This document shows, piece by piece, positions 42,329-49,444 of a DNA stretch of 64,000 nt. Below the pieces are notes generated by a model. That model did no database searches, was not told where the DNA came from, and saw nothing but the letters and a program-made list of their open reading frames with translations. A program made the translations under genes and the position numbers. This DNA comes from Mycolicibacterium baixiangningiae. GTDB taxonomy: Bacteria; Actinomycetota; Actinomycetes; Mycobacteriales; Mycobacteriaceae. The DNA lies in assembly GCF_016313185.1 (NCBI RefSeq), contig NZ_CP066218.1, positions 5,518,001-5,582,000 on the forward strand, given 5' to 3'. The first letter of the stretch is position 1, and every line of letters begins with the position of its first letter.

Positions 42329-43375
42329 CTATGCTGCCGGGTTCTGCCCTCTGGACTCAACCGGACGGCCGGATTCACCGTCCGCCTGCGTATCCGACGG
42401 GTTGTCGTCGGGCACCATCACCCAGCGCTTGACCGGCCGCGACACCGGCGCCTGTTCGAATCCGGACACCACGCGGTGCGCCACGAGGAGGGTGGCCAGC
42501 GCCATCAGGTAGGCGATCGTGGTCACCACGGTGTTGTCGGCGATGCCCTGCGGATCGGTGGTGAAGCTGGTCGCGATCGAGAACACCGACACGACGGTGC
42601 TGAACGCCCACAGGATCCACCACACGATGATCGGCCTGCGCAGCGTCGAGATCCGGCTCTCCACCGCGGCGAGTTCGAGTAGGTAGACCGGCGCGAAGAA
42701 CAGGTTGACGAACGGCACCAGACAGCCCAGCCGGAGCCGCAGCGGATCCCGCGGATCGGACTGCCCGCGGTAGGCGTAGGCCGCACCGCGGCGGGCGATG
42801 AGCCAGTTCGTCAGCAGCACGATGCTGCCGACCACCAGGAACGCCGCCGCGACGCTCATCGCGACACCCAGCCAGGTCGCCACCCCCGCGACCACCGGGT
42901 GCAGAAGGGTGGTGCGGTTGATCAGCAGCAGCAGGTACCGCAGCGCGTGTACGGCGGCGGTGGCACCGAGCACCGCCATGGTGGCCATCAGCGTGGTGCG
43001 CACAGCGGCCGCCGACGGGCCGGTGCGGGCTTCGGCTCCGGAGGTGTCGACGGTGTCGAAGTGCTCGACGAGGCCCCAGCGCGGGGTCGTCGCGTAGCGC
43101 GGCGTGGGTCCGAGCGGTCGGCGGCGGGCGCGCGGCGGAGGTGGAGCACCGGGCCGCACCGCGATCCACCGGTAGCCGGGAGGGAGGCGCGGCGGAACGC
43201 CCGTGGTCCCGGGCCGGGCTTGGGCGGCGCTCCACTCCGCACCGGGTGAGGCCGGCGCAGTCGGTACGGAGGGTGCCGACGGTGCCAACAGCGCGCCCTG
43301 ACACCGGGGACACAGCTGCCGCTCCCGGTCACGCACGTTCCACCGCGTTCCGCAGCGGGAACACACCTGGATCAT
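42329..43375 (-). CDS. DUF4328 membrane protein with N-terminal zinc ribbon (Rv3843c type)
   Basis: A 348-aa protein. The first 30 residues form a CSRCG...CPRCQ zinc ribbon, followed by a Pro-rich linker, then five or six hydrophobic helices from about residue 125 to 310 with the DUF4328 signature WFxP-like region (GCLVPFVNLFFAPVYLLEL). Function unknown. It lies 5 bp upstream of glpQ1 in the same direction, so both are likely co-transcribed. Confidence 0.88.
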   Translation of the reverse strand: MIQVCSRCGTRWNVRDRERQLCPRCQGALLAPSAPSVPTAPASPGAEWSAAQARPGTTGVPPRLPPGYRWIAVRPGAPPPPRARRRPLGPTPRYATTPRWGLVEHFDTVDTSGAEARTGPSAAAVRTTLMATMAVLGATAAVHALRYLLLLINRTTLLHPVVAGVATWLGVAMSVAAAFLVVGSIVLLTNWLIARRGAAYAYRGQSDPRDPLRLRLGCLVPFVNLFFAPVYLLELAAVESRISTLRRPIIVWWILWAFSTVVSVFSIATSFTTDPQGIADNTVVTTIAYLMALATLLVAHRVVSGFEQAPVSRPVKRWVMVPDDNPSDTQADGESGRPVESRGQNPAA

Positions 43376-43396
43376 CGGATCAGCCTAGCGACGGTG

Positions 43397-43747
43397 TCAG
43401 AAGCTCCCGGCGCGACCGTCGTCGGTGACGACCGGCCGGCCGGCGGCGGACCAGGCCATGATGCCGCCGCTGACGTTCACGGCCCGGTACCCGTTGCGCG
43501 CCAGGTATTGCGCCACGCGCTGCGACCGGCCGCCCGCGTGGCACATCACGTAGACCGTGGCCTCCGGGTTCACCTCGGCGAGCCGGGACGGGACGTCACC
43601 CATGGGGATGTGCACCGCATCGGGGGCGTGTCCGGTCCGCCATTCGTCGTCCTCGCGCACGTCGAGCAGCAACGCCGACTCGTCGAACGCGGTGGGCAGC
43701 TCGGCCACGTCGGCCTGTATCACCTCGACGTCGTCCATGGGTCCCAT
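43397..43747 (-). CDS. Rhodanese-like sulfurtransferase
   Basis: Single-domain rhodanese of 116 aa. The active-site loop is CHAGGRS (Cys at about residue 76) and DVREDDEWRTGHAPDAVHIP is the typical domain start. It probably moves persulfide sulfur to a small acceptor. ATG 43747 or 43738 may be the start. It lies 21 bp upstream of the DUF4328 gene and reads away from the DnaA-box region. Confidence 0.92.
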   Translation of the reverse strand: MGPMDDVEVIQADVAELPTAFDESALLLDVREDDEWRTGHAPDAVHIPMGDVPSRLAEVNPEATVYVMCHAGGRSQRVAQYLARNGYRAVNVSGGIMAWSAAGRPVVTDDGRAGSF

Positions 43748-43802
43748 GCTGTCACGTCTGCGCCGACTCGCGCGTGTCCTCCGCCGGACAGCAATCGCGG
43801 TC

Positions 43803-43900
43803 TTATCCACAGTTTCCACAGGTTCATCCACAGGCCGGATGTCGGCCCGATCGAATATGCGCTCGTGGACGGTGCACGTGCCGAGTGAAACTGTGGATAA
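43803..43900. promoter_or_regulatory. DnaA-box cluster
   Basis: TTATCCACA is perfect at 43803-43811 (plus) and again at 43892-43900 (minus). Between them lie TCATCCACA at 43824-43832 (one mismatch) and GTTTCCACA at 43812-43820 (two mismatches). The chromosomal origin is not expected here (no dnaA, dnaN or gyrase genes are in the window). Confidence 0.7.
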
Positions 43901-43953
43901 ACCGTGAGTATGCATAAAGGTCACACACGGGTAACGAAACCGCGGAGCGAAAT

Positions 43954-43970
43954 CGTTAGCGTCACTAACG
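43954..43970. promoter_or_regulatory. Inverted repeat CGTTAG-N5-CTAACG
   Basis: Perfect 6-bp arms with a 5-bp spacer, a size typical of a dimeric repressor site, in the region upstream of the rhodanese gene. No known regulator motif is recognised. Confidence 0.5.
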
Positions 43971-44242
43971 TCGCCTGGGAGCCGCGCCCGAAGCGGCCCG
44001 TCCGTCGGGGTGGGACCTGACTTTGCCAAGGAACCGGCGCGAGAGCCCGCTGACACGCCGGGGCCATCTGCCGCACGTCCCCGCCACCGCCCGGCGGACC
44101 CGGCCGCGGGTCGGTTGGGGGCATCGCGATCCGAACCCCGCCGCGGGGTTGCGCCGGGCGGCGGGAAACGCCTCTGACGTCGGCGGACCGCGAGTAGCCA
44201 CCATCACCGCCGGGCGGATTTCCTCCGGCGTTCGTCACCGGT

Positions 44243-44273
44243 TATGATCGGCGTCACACGGTTGCCGTGTGAC
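44243..44273 (+). promoter_or_regulatory. -10 box followed by a perfect 9-bp palindrome
   Basis: TATGAT at 44243-44248 looks like a -10 element. From 44253 to 44273 a perfect inverted repeat with GTCACACGG and CCGTGTGAC around TTG covers the expected transcription start. It may be an operator or the first hairpin of the mRNA of the 51-aa membrane protein. Confidence 0.55.
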
Positions 44274-44320
44274 AGATCTCACTGGGGGTATGTGTTGATC
44301 GTGCAGGTCAGGAGCTTCTG

Positions 44321-44476
44321 ATGGCGTCTCACCCGATGGGCGGTTCGGCGATGCCGCCGTCGGAGTGGCACGCGTCGACGCGCGTGCACACCCGCAACCA
44401 GTTGATCGCGTGCCTGCGGGCAGGTGTCATCGCGCTGGTTCTGCTGGGCATCCTCGCCCTGATCGTTTTGTTCTGA
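44321..44476 (+). CDS. 51-aa single-pass membrane protein upstream of sodA
   Basis: ATG at 44321 with AGGAG six bases upstream opens a 51-codon frame ending TGA at 44476. The first 30 residues are polar (ASHPMGGSAMPPSEWHAST and TRNQL), followed by ACLRAGVIALVLLGILALIV, a clear transmembrane helix, and a two-residue end. The strong ribosome site, the promoter-like sequence and the helix argue for a real gene. It is 128 bp before sodA in the same direction and may be read through to it. Function unknown. Confidence 0.8.
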   Translation: MASHPMGGSAMPPSEWHASTRVHTRNQLIACLRAGVIALVLLGILALIVLF

Positions 44477-44535
44477 TCTCTGCGCAGTCGGGTATCAGTG
44501 GAGGCGAGGCGCGCGTTTCTTGCGGTGCGCGCTGC

Positions 44536-44580
44536 GATGGAGCAAGGTTGACACCGATGTCGAGCATGTCGTGCTCCATC
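44536..44580 (+). promoter_or_regulatory. 9-bp inverted repeat in the sodA leader
   Basis: GATGGAGCA (44536-44544) pairs with TGCTCCATC (44572-44580) around a 27-nt loop; the stem ends 24 bp before the sodA ATG, close to its ribosome site GAGGAAGGG. An alternative pairing GCGAT/ATCGC exists, so two leader folds are possible. Confidence 0.5.
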
Positions 44581-44604
44581 AATCGCTGATGAGGAAGGGA
44601 CCTT

Positions 44605-45228
44605 ATGGCTGAATACACCTTGCCCGATCTTGATTACGACTATGGCGCACTAGAACCGCACATCTCGGGGCAGATCAACGAGCTCCACCACAGCAAACAC
44701 CACGCCACGTATGTCAAGGGGGCGAACGACGCCCTGGCGAAGCTGGCGGAGGCGCGCGACAGCGGAGACCACTCCGCGATCTTCCTCAACGAGAAGAACC
44801 TCGCGTTCCACCTCGGCGGACACGTGAACCACACCATCTGGTGGAAGAACCTCTCGCCCAACGGCGGCGACAAGCCGACCGGTGAGCTGGCGGCCGCGAT
44901 CGACGATGCGTTCGGCTCGTTCGACCAGTTCCGCGCGCAGTTCACCGCCGCGGCCAACGGCCTGCAGGGCTCCGGCTGGGCGGTGCTCGGCTACGACACG
45001 CTGGGCCAGAAGCTGCTGACGTTCCAGCTGTTCGACCAGCAGGGCAACGTCCCGCTGGGCATCATCCCGCTGCTTCAGGTCGACATGTGGGAGCACGCGT
45101 ACTACCTGCAGTACAAGAACGTGAAGGCCGACTACGTGAAGGCGTTCTGGAACGTCGTCAACTGGGAGGACGTGCAGAACCGGTTCGCCACGGCCACGAG
45201 TGCCGCCAGCGGCATCATCCTGGGCTGA
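44605..45228 (+). CDS. sodA: Superoxide dismutase [Fe/Mn] SodA
   Basis: Dismutates superoxide. The 207 aa have the four metal ligands at standard positions: His28 ([10 protein letters not shown]), His76 (HVNHTIWW), Asp160 and His164 (VDMWEHAYY). There is no Sec signal peptide; the mycobacterial enzyme is nevertheless exported through SecA2. The start at 44605 is preceded by GAGGAAGGG. The flanking leader hairpin and strong terminator define its message. The metal (Fe or Mn) cannot be settled by eye, although His/Gln at the outer sphere would decide it. Confidence 0.98.
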   Translation: MAEYTLPDLDYDYGALEPHISGQINELHHSKHHATYVKGANDALAKLAEARDSGDHSAIFLNEKNLAFHLGGHVNHTIWWKNLSPNGGDKPTGELAAAIDDAFGSFDQFRAQFTAAANGLQGSGWAVLGYDTLGQKLLTFQLFDQQGNVPLGIIPLLQVDMWEHAYYLQYKNVKADYVKAFWNVVNWEDVQNRFATATSAASGIILG

Positions 45229-45257
45229 CCGACCGGCTCATCGCCAGACTCGCACGA

Positions 45258-45287
45258 GGGGCGCCGCGCGAATTCGCGCGGCGCCCC
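45258..45287 (+). terminator. Perfect 30-nt palindrome after sodA
   Basis: Fifteen-nt arms meet with no spacer (GAATTC at the centre), so the hairpin loop must form from the middle bases. It begins 30 bp after the sodA stop and is almost all G and C, a strong factor-independent terminator without T-run. Confidence 0.9.
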
Positions 45288-45422
45288 GCTCTCGTTGTGT
45301 GCCGGTTCATCGTGCGTTGGCACTCGTGTCGTCTTGCGTGCCAGCACACTGCTGCCGCATCCTGATCACACGACCCGCAGGCGTGTCGGTCCACGACGAA
45401 CACCGATGCCTCGGAGGCGTAC

Positions 45423-45956
45423 ATGGAGACAGGGTCCGGGCGGGCGATCGGGATCGCGCCCTTTCACTCCGGCGGTTCACTCAAGGGCTTCGTCGTGTCG
45501 GGGCGCTGGCCCGACTCCACCAAAGAGTGGGCGCAGCTGCTGATGGTCACCGTCCGGGTCGCGTCGCTGCCCGGATTGCTGTCCACCACAACGATTTTCG
45601 GTGTGCGAGAGGACCTGCCCGACGAACCCGAACCCGGCACCGTCGGGCTAGTACTCGCCGAGGGCACAGTCGTCGGGGACGCCGCGGTGCCGCCCGGTTA
45701 CTTCGCCGAACGCCAACCGCCGGCGCTGCTCATGCTGCATCCGCCGTCGGAGACCACACCGTCGCTGCCGGAGTGCACCGGCGCTGCATCCGGGTGCGTG
45801 CTGCTGCCCGGGCTACCCCATCTGGGCCTCGAGCACCGCGCGGCCTGGGTGGAGGCGGAGTCCGACGGCACCGTCACGTCGATGGTCAGCCGGGTCGGTG
45901 TCGACCCCATCAGCCATCCCGACACCGCCGTGCTGGCCATGCTGCTCGCCGCGTAG
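45423..45956 (+). CDS. Conserved protein of unknown function (Rv3847 type)
   Basis: A 177-aa soluble protein, same length as M. tuberculosis Rv3847. Start ATG 45423 has GGAGG six bases upstream. It begins METGSGRAIGIAPFHSGGS and has a Pro-rich, Cys-containing middle (LPECTGAASGCVLLPGLP). No signal, helix or known motif is seen. It always lies between sodA and the Rv3848/espR genes in mycobacteria as far as I recall, but function is unknown. Confidence 0.88.
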   Translation: METGSGRAIGIAPFHSGGSLKGFVVSGRWPDSTKEWAQLLMVTVRVASLPGLLSTTTIFGVREDLPDEPEPGTVGLVLAEGTVVGDAAVPPGYFAERQPPALLMLHPPSETTPSLPECTGAASGCVLLPGLPHLGLEHRAAWVEAESDGTVTSMVSRVGVDPISHPDTAVLAMLLAA

Positions 45957-46061
45957 CGGCCTCCGGAAGCCCGCGAACACCACTTCCCGCATCGGAGAAT
46001 ACGGCTACCCGAAATCGCCTGTGGCGCTGGCGTGCCGGGTACGCCGCGGCTATCGTCGAGG

Positions 46062-46190
46062 GAGTCAGCGAAGGGGAGTAGCCCCGAATCGTCGTGTCGA
46101 CATACTGGCCCTCGGGCCCGGCCGGCGAACCGCACCCTCGGTGGGCGAGACCTTCGACTCAGCTGCCGGCGCATTCTCGGATGCTCCGGC
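46062..46190 (+). promoter_or_regulatory. Manganese riboswitch (yybP-ykoY type) with expression-platform hairpin
   Basis: P1 pairs CGAAGG (46069-46074) with CCTTCG (46151-46156), extended by GAGT/ACTC around a bulge. Inside are the conserved GGGGAGTAGC (46073 on), CATACTGGCC (46100 on) and GGGCGAGACC (46143 on), matching the yybP-ykoY consensus as I recall it. A hairpin follows at 46165-46190: GCCGG and GCAT pair with ATGC and CCGGC around TCTCGG, 23 bp before the ATG. It leads into a TMEM165/GDT1-family gene, the type of Mn transporter this riboswitch controls. Confidence 0.88.
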
Positions 46191-46212
46191 GACGTGTCGA
46201 AAGGTGTGTCCG

Positions 46213-46920
46213 ATGCTCGGCGCCGCCCTGGTCAGCCTCGTAGTCGTCTCCGTCGCCGAACTCGGCGACAAATCGCAACTCATCACGATGACCTACGCGC
46301 TGCGCCATCGCTGGTGGGTGGTGCTCTCCGGCGTCGGCATCGCCGCCATGCTCGTCCACGGGCTGTCGGTGGCGATCGGCCACTTCCTCGGCGTGACGCT
46401 GCCCGAGAAGCCGATCGCGTTCGCGGCGGCCATCGCCTTCCTGTTGTTCGCGGCGTGGACGTGGCGTGAGGGTCGCAACGCCGCCGACGAGGACGTCCGC
46501 GTGGCCGAACCGCGCTTCGTCGTGCTGGCGATCATCTCGTCGTTCGTCCTTGCCGAACTCGGCGACAAGACCATGCTGGCGACGGTGGCGCTGGCAAGCG
46601 ACCGCGACGCCATCGGCGTCTGGATCGGTGCGACCGTGGGCATGGTGCTCGCCGACGGCGTTGCCATTCTCGCGGGGGCAATGCTGCACAGGCGTCTGCC
46701 CGATGGCTTCCTGCATGCGATGGCGAGCGTGCTCTTCCTGCTCTTCGGCCTCTGGATGCTGTTCGACGCCGCGCTCGGCTGGCGGGTCGTGGCGGTCGTC
46801 GCGACGGGCGGCGTGGCAGCCGTCGTGGTGGCCGTCGCCGTGGTACGCAGCATGCGGGCCAGGCGCGCCCGCGCCGAGGCGGGCACGCCGCCGCGGGAAT
46901 CGTCGTCCGAGACGGTCTGA
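46213..46920 (+). CDS. TMEM165/GDT1 (UPF0016) family manganese exporter (Rv3848 type)
   Basis: Integral membrane cation exporter of 235 aa. The two family motifs E-x-G-D-K are present: VAELGDKSQ near residue 15 and LAELGDKTM near residue 115, each in the first helix of a three-helix repeat. Relatives move Mn(II) (or Ca) out of the cytoplasm. The ATG at 46213 has AAAGG eight bases upstream. Together with the riboswitch the gene forms a feedback loop: Mn in the cytosol switches on its own export. The C-terminus is basic and probably cytosolic. Confidence 0.93.
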   Translation: MLGAALVSLVVVSVAELGDKSQLITMTYALRHRWWVVLSGVGIAAMLVHGLSVAIGHFLGVTLPEKPIAFAAAIAFLLFAAWTWREGRNAADEDVRVAEPRFVVLAIISSFVLAELGDKTMLATVALASDRDAIGVWIGATVGMVLADGVAILAGAMLHRRLPDGFLHAMASVLFLLFGLWMLFDAALGWRVVAVVATGGVAAVVVAVAVVRSMRARRARAEAGTPPRESSSETV

Positions 46921-46965
46921 CCTGCGGCAGGCTACCGTTGACCTCCCGCAGTCCCGCGGCCGGCG

Positions 46966-46980
46966 GCCGGTTCAACCGGC
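46966..46980 (+). terminator. 7-bp hairpin after the Mn exporter gene
   Basis: GCCGGTT and AACCGGC are separated by one base, 45 bp after the stop, in a very G/C-rich surrounding. Confidence 0.5.
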
Positions 46981-47242
46981 TCGGGTCGCACTGCGCCACC
47001 GACGGCCGCAGGGGCGGCAAACGCCTGAATCCGTGACGACTCGGCCGCCGATGCGCGCGGTGGTGGGTCCAACGATTGCTGGGAGCCACCTGAGAGCGTG
47101 TCCAGCACAGCGTATGCTACGGATCCGTTATTATTTGCTTCCGGTCATGGTTGCACCCTGCTCGATACCGACGAATCCGCAGTTCCACGCGGTTTCCGCG
47201 CCCTGGTGAACGAGCACACATCAACATTTGGGCGGTTTGCAC

Positions 47243-47271
47243 TTGGTTGGGAGCATAAGTCTCGCTACGAT
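47243..47271 (+). promoter_or_regulatory. Candidate espR promoter
   Basis: TTGGTT at 47243-47248 and TACGAT at 47266-47271 with a 17-bp spacer, 58 bp before the espR ATG. The fit at -10 is good, at -35 moderate. Confidence 0.5.
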
Positions 47272-47328
47272 GGTCAGCAAATACGCCGCACCTTTAGCCC
47301 GCTCGTCACGCATGTGGAGGTCAATTCG

Positions 47329-47727
47329 ATGAGCACGACGTTCGCCGCACGGCTGAACCGACTATTCGACACGGTCTATCCGCCCGGCCGGGGACCGCAC
47401 ACATCCGCCGAAGTGATCGGTGCGCTCAAGTCAGAAGGCATCACGATGTCGGCGCCGTACCTCTCACAGTTGCGTTCGGGCAACCGCACCAATCCCTCGC
47501 AGGCGACCATGGCGGCCCTGGCGAACTTCTTCCGGATCAAGCCCGCCTACTTCACCGACGACGAGTACTACGAGAAGCTCGACAAAGAGCTGACGTGGCT
47601 GGCCAACATGCGTGACGAGGGCGTCCGCCGGATCGCGGCACGCACGGTCGGGTTGTCCCCGGAGGCCCAGCAGGACATCGTCGCCAAGGTGGACGAACTG
47701 CGCCGCAAAGAGCACCTCGACGACTGA
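47329..47727 (+). CDS. espR: Nucleoid-associated regulator EspR
   Basis: DNA-binding protein with an N-terminal XRE-like helix-turn-helix (residues 10-75, including MSAPYLSQLRSGNRTNPS, the recognition region) and a C-terminal dimerisation part. Dimers of dimers loop DNA; in M. tuberculosis it controls the espACD genes of ESX-1 and many envelope genes. It has 132 aa, the same as the M. tuberculosis protein. The ATG at 47329 follows GGAGG at eight bases. The longer open frame to the left lacks a start site and similarity. It faces the ImmA/IrrE-MAB_1171c pair, which ends 46 bp downstream. Confidence 0.95.
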   Translation: MSTTFAARLNRLFDTVYPPGRGPHTSAEVIGALKSEGITMSAPYLSQLRSGNRTNPSQATMAALANFFRIKPAYFTDDEYYEKLDKELTWLANMRDEGVRRIAARTVGLSPEAQQDIVAKVDELRRKEHLDD

Positions 47728-47773
47728 GTCCGGCCCGCTGCGGCGGCGGGCGGCGAAGCCGTTGGTGTTTGCC

Positions 47774-48916
47774 TCAGGTTCTTGCGCTGACGCTCCCGCG
47801 ATCCAGTGCCTGGTACTGCCGGGCGATCGCGAGTATCCATTCCCGGTCCGCATACTCGTCCGGCTGGCGTAGCCACCCGAATCCCGGAAAGCGCGCGTGA
47901 CCGCTGCCCGGTGAGTCCTCCCGTCCGGCGAAGATCCACTCCGCGATGGCCCGCGCCTGTTCGGTGGGGCTCACCGCGGGGGCCGACGCCAAAGGTTCCG
48001 TCACTCGGTCCGGGTCTGCGGCGCCGTGGCCGGACGGCGCGTCCACGGTCCGCAGTTCCTTGGACGCCTCGAGGAACAGCGCGTCGGAGATCAGCGACAT
48101 GCGCTCGGCGACCCGGAAGACCAGGGGGCCGTGCGGTCGGACGCCGATGCCCACGTCGGGGTGGCGGCGGCCGAGTTCGGCCGTCAGTGGCTCGATGATC
48201 CGCAGCTCACGCCGCGCCCCGAACCAGTCCTCGATGCTGGGCAGCAGCGCCCCGACGGCCACCGCGACCATGGCGCACCCGAGCAGCGTGGCGGCGGCAC
48301 CCATCTCCACCGATTCGGCGAGGCCTACCGCGCGCAGCAGGAACAGGACCGTCACCACCAGGATCAGCGCGATGCCGAGGGTGAAGACGAACAGCGCGCG
48401 GCCCCGACGGCTGCGGCTGGAGTGTCGCAACCCCGACCACATGACCAGCGACATCGCCAGCAGCACGTAGATCAGCGGCAGCAGCCACGATGTACTGCTC
48501 GCACCGAGGTTGCGCCGCAGGTACTCCTCCGGGGACATCTCGGGCTGCTGACCTTCGGCGAAGAACAGCGCCAGGCTGAGCGCCGCGATGACGGCTGCGG
48601 GGGCGTACTGCGCGAGCGCGAGACTCCGGGTCGCCGAGGGGGTGCGCGCCGAGGCGACCGTCGTGATCATCACGCAGCTGCCCGCCGCGCACATGATCAG
48701 CGCGATCTGGCTGAACGCCATCGCGATGTTCGGCCAACCGACCAGGGTGTCGACGAGCAGGGTCAGCGGCTGCCAGCTCAGCGCCGCCACCGCCGCCAGG
48801 TTGCCGAGCGCCAGGATCATCGCGGTGCTGACCAACGACTGTTTGTTGACCAGCGCCCACCCGATGCGCAGACCGGTCGCCAAGCCGAGCAATCCGGCGA
48901 TGCCCCAGACGATCAA
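47774..48916 (-). CDS. MAB_1171c-type (DUF6545) membrane protein
   Basis: Multi-pass protein of about 380 aa with seven or so helices in the first 240 residues and a cytosolic C-terminal domain (RRELRIIEPLTAEL...). It resembles the MAB_1171c family of putative transporters often encoded with an XRE regulator and an ImmA/IrrE-like peptidase. I place the start at TTG 48916: it overlaps the peptidase stop as TTGA and has GGAGAGG six bases upstream inside that gene. The nearest ATG/GTG alternatives would overlap the peptidase by about 50 bp. Function unknown. Confidence 0.82.
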   Translation of the reverse strand: MIVWGIAGLLGLATGLRIGWALVNKQSLVSTAMILALGNLAAVAALSWQPLTLLVDTLVGWPNIAMAFSQIALIMCAAGSCVMITTVASARTPSATRSLALAQYAPAAVIAALSLALFFAEGQQPEMSPEEYLRRNLGASSTSWLLPLIYVLLAMSLVMWSGLRHSSRSRRGRALFVFTLGIALILVVTVLFLLRAVGLAESVEMGAAATLLGCAMVAVAVGALLPSIEDWFGARRELRIIEPLTAELGRRHPDVGIGVRPHGPLVFRVAERMSLISDALFLEASKELRTVDAPSGHGAADPDRVTEPLASAPAVSPTEQARAIAEWIFAGREDSPGSGHARFPGFGWLRQPDEYADREWILAIARQYQALDRGSVSART

Positions 48917-49404
48917 CCAAACGCCTCTCCGAGGCGGATCTGCACGATCGAGGAGCGGTCGCACGGCAGCCGGCCGAGCCGGTAGATCAGCAGGGCCGCG
49001 AAATCCTCCGCCTCCTGTTCGGCGTCCTCGCCGCTGGGGCCCATACAGCCGGTGCGCTGGTTGAGCATGTATCCGATGAGCTCGGAGCTGGCGACCTCGG
49101 TGTTCTGCCGGGCGGCCTGCACCACCGGGATCCCTTCGTGGCCGAGCACCAGATGTCCGAGCTCATGGGCCAGTGTGCGGTCCCAGGCGGGCAGCCCCTG
49201 CTGGATCAGGAACTCGTCGCGCTCGGCGTACTGGCGCCACTGCCCGCACACGCCGGGCGGCAGGTCGGCGGTCTTGACCTCGATCGGCCGTCCGCGGTCG
49301 GCGCTGACCGCCTGCACCAGGCGGGGCAGCGAGACTTCACCACGTCGCGGTGCCAGCTCGAGTACGGCGCTGACGGCGCGCGTGACGGCGCGATTCGTTG
49401 GCAT
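48913..49404 (-). CDS. ImmA/IrrE-type metallopeptidase
   Basis: Cytosolic zinc peptidase of 163 aa. The motif TLAHELGHLVLGH gives HExxH, and EQEAEDFAALLI supplies the downstream acidic ligand region. Relatives cleave XRE-type repressors (ImmA in ICEBs1, IrrE/PprI in Deinococcus). The ATG at 49404 follows GAGAGGGGAGAC. It is translationally coupled to the membrane protein behind it and faces espR, an XRE-like regulator, which makes EspR or another HTH protein a candidate target. That is inference only. Confidence 0.9.
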   Translation of the reverse strand: MPTNRAVTRAVSAVLELAPRRGEVSLPRLVQAVSADRGRPIEVKTADLPPGVCGQWRQYAERDEFLIQQGLPAWDRTLAHELGHLVLGHEGIPVVQAARQNTEVASSELIGYMLNQRTGCMGPSGEDAEQEAEDFAALLIYRLGRLPCDRSSIVQIRLGEAFG

Positions 49405-49444
49405 GTCTCCCCTCTCCGTCGTCTGGATGTGCCGGCCGGGCCGG

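Larger units (their letters stand above)
43748..44320. other. 573-bp non-coding control region
   Basis: Between the rhodanese gene (minus) and the 51-aa membrane protein (plus). It contains a DnaA-box cluster (43803-43900), an inverted repeat (43954-43970), GC-rich folded sequence including a 7-bp hairpin AACCCCG/CGGGGTT at 44134-44150, and the promoter and palindrome at 44243-44273. No convincing open frame: the longest, on the minus strand over 43921-44238, is Gly/Pro/Arg-rich and crosses these signals. Confidence 0.7.
46921..47328. other. 408-bp gap upstream of espR
   Basis: Holds a hairpin GCCGGTT-C-AACCGGC at 46966-46980 just after the exporter gene (terminator) and then an unusually AT-rich stretch from about 47100 to 47300 for this genome. 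The espR promoter lies at 47243-47271. EspR is known to bind upstream of its own gene in M. tuberculosis; no gene is seen in the gap. Confidence 0.7.

Noticed and set aside
43921..44238. 105-aa minus-strand frame in the control region
   Set aside because: Runs through the promoter, palindrome and inverted repeats, is Gly/Pro/Arg-rich and has no ribosome site or similarity.
44548..44576. TTGACA in the sodA leader as a -35 box
   Set aside because: No -10-like sequence lies 16-19 bp downstream.
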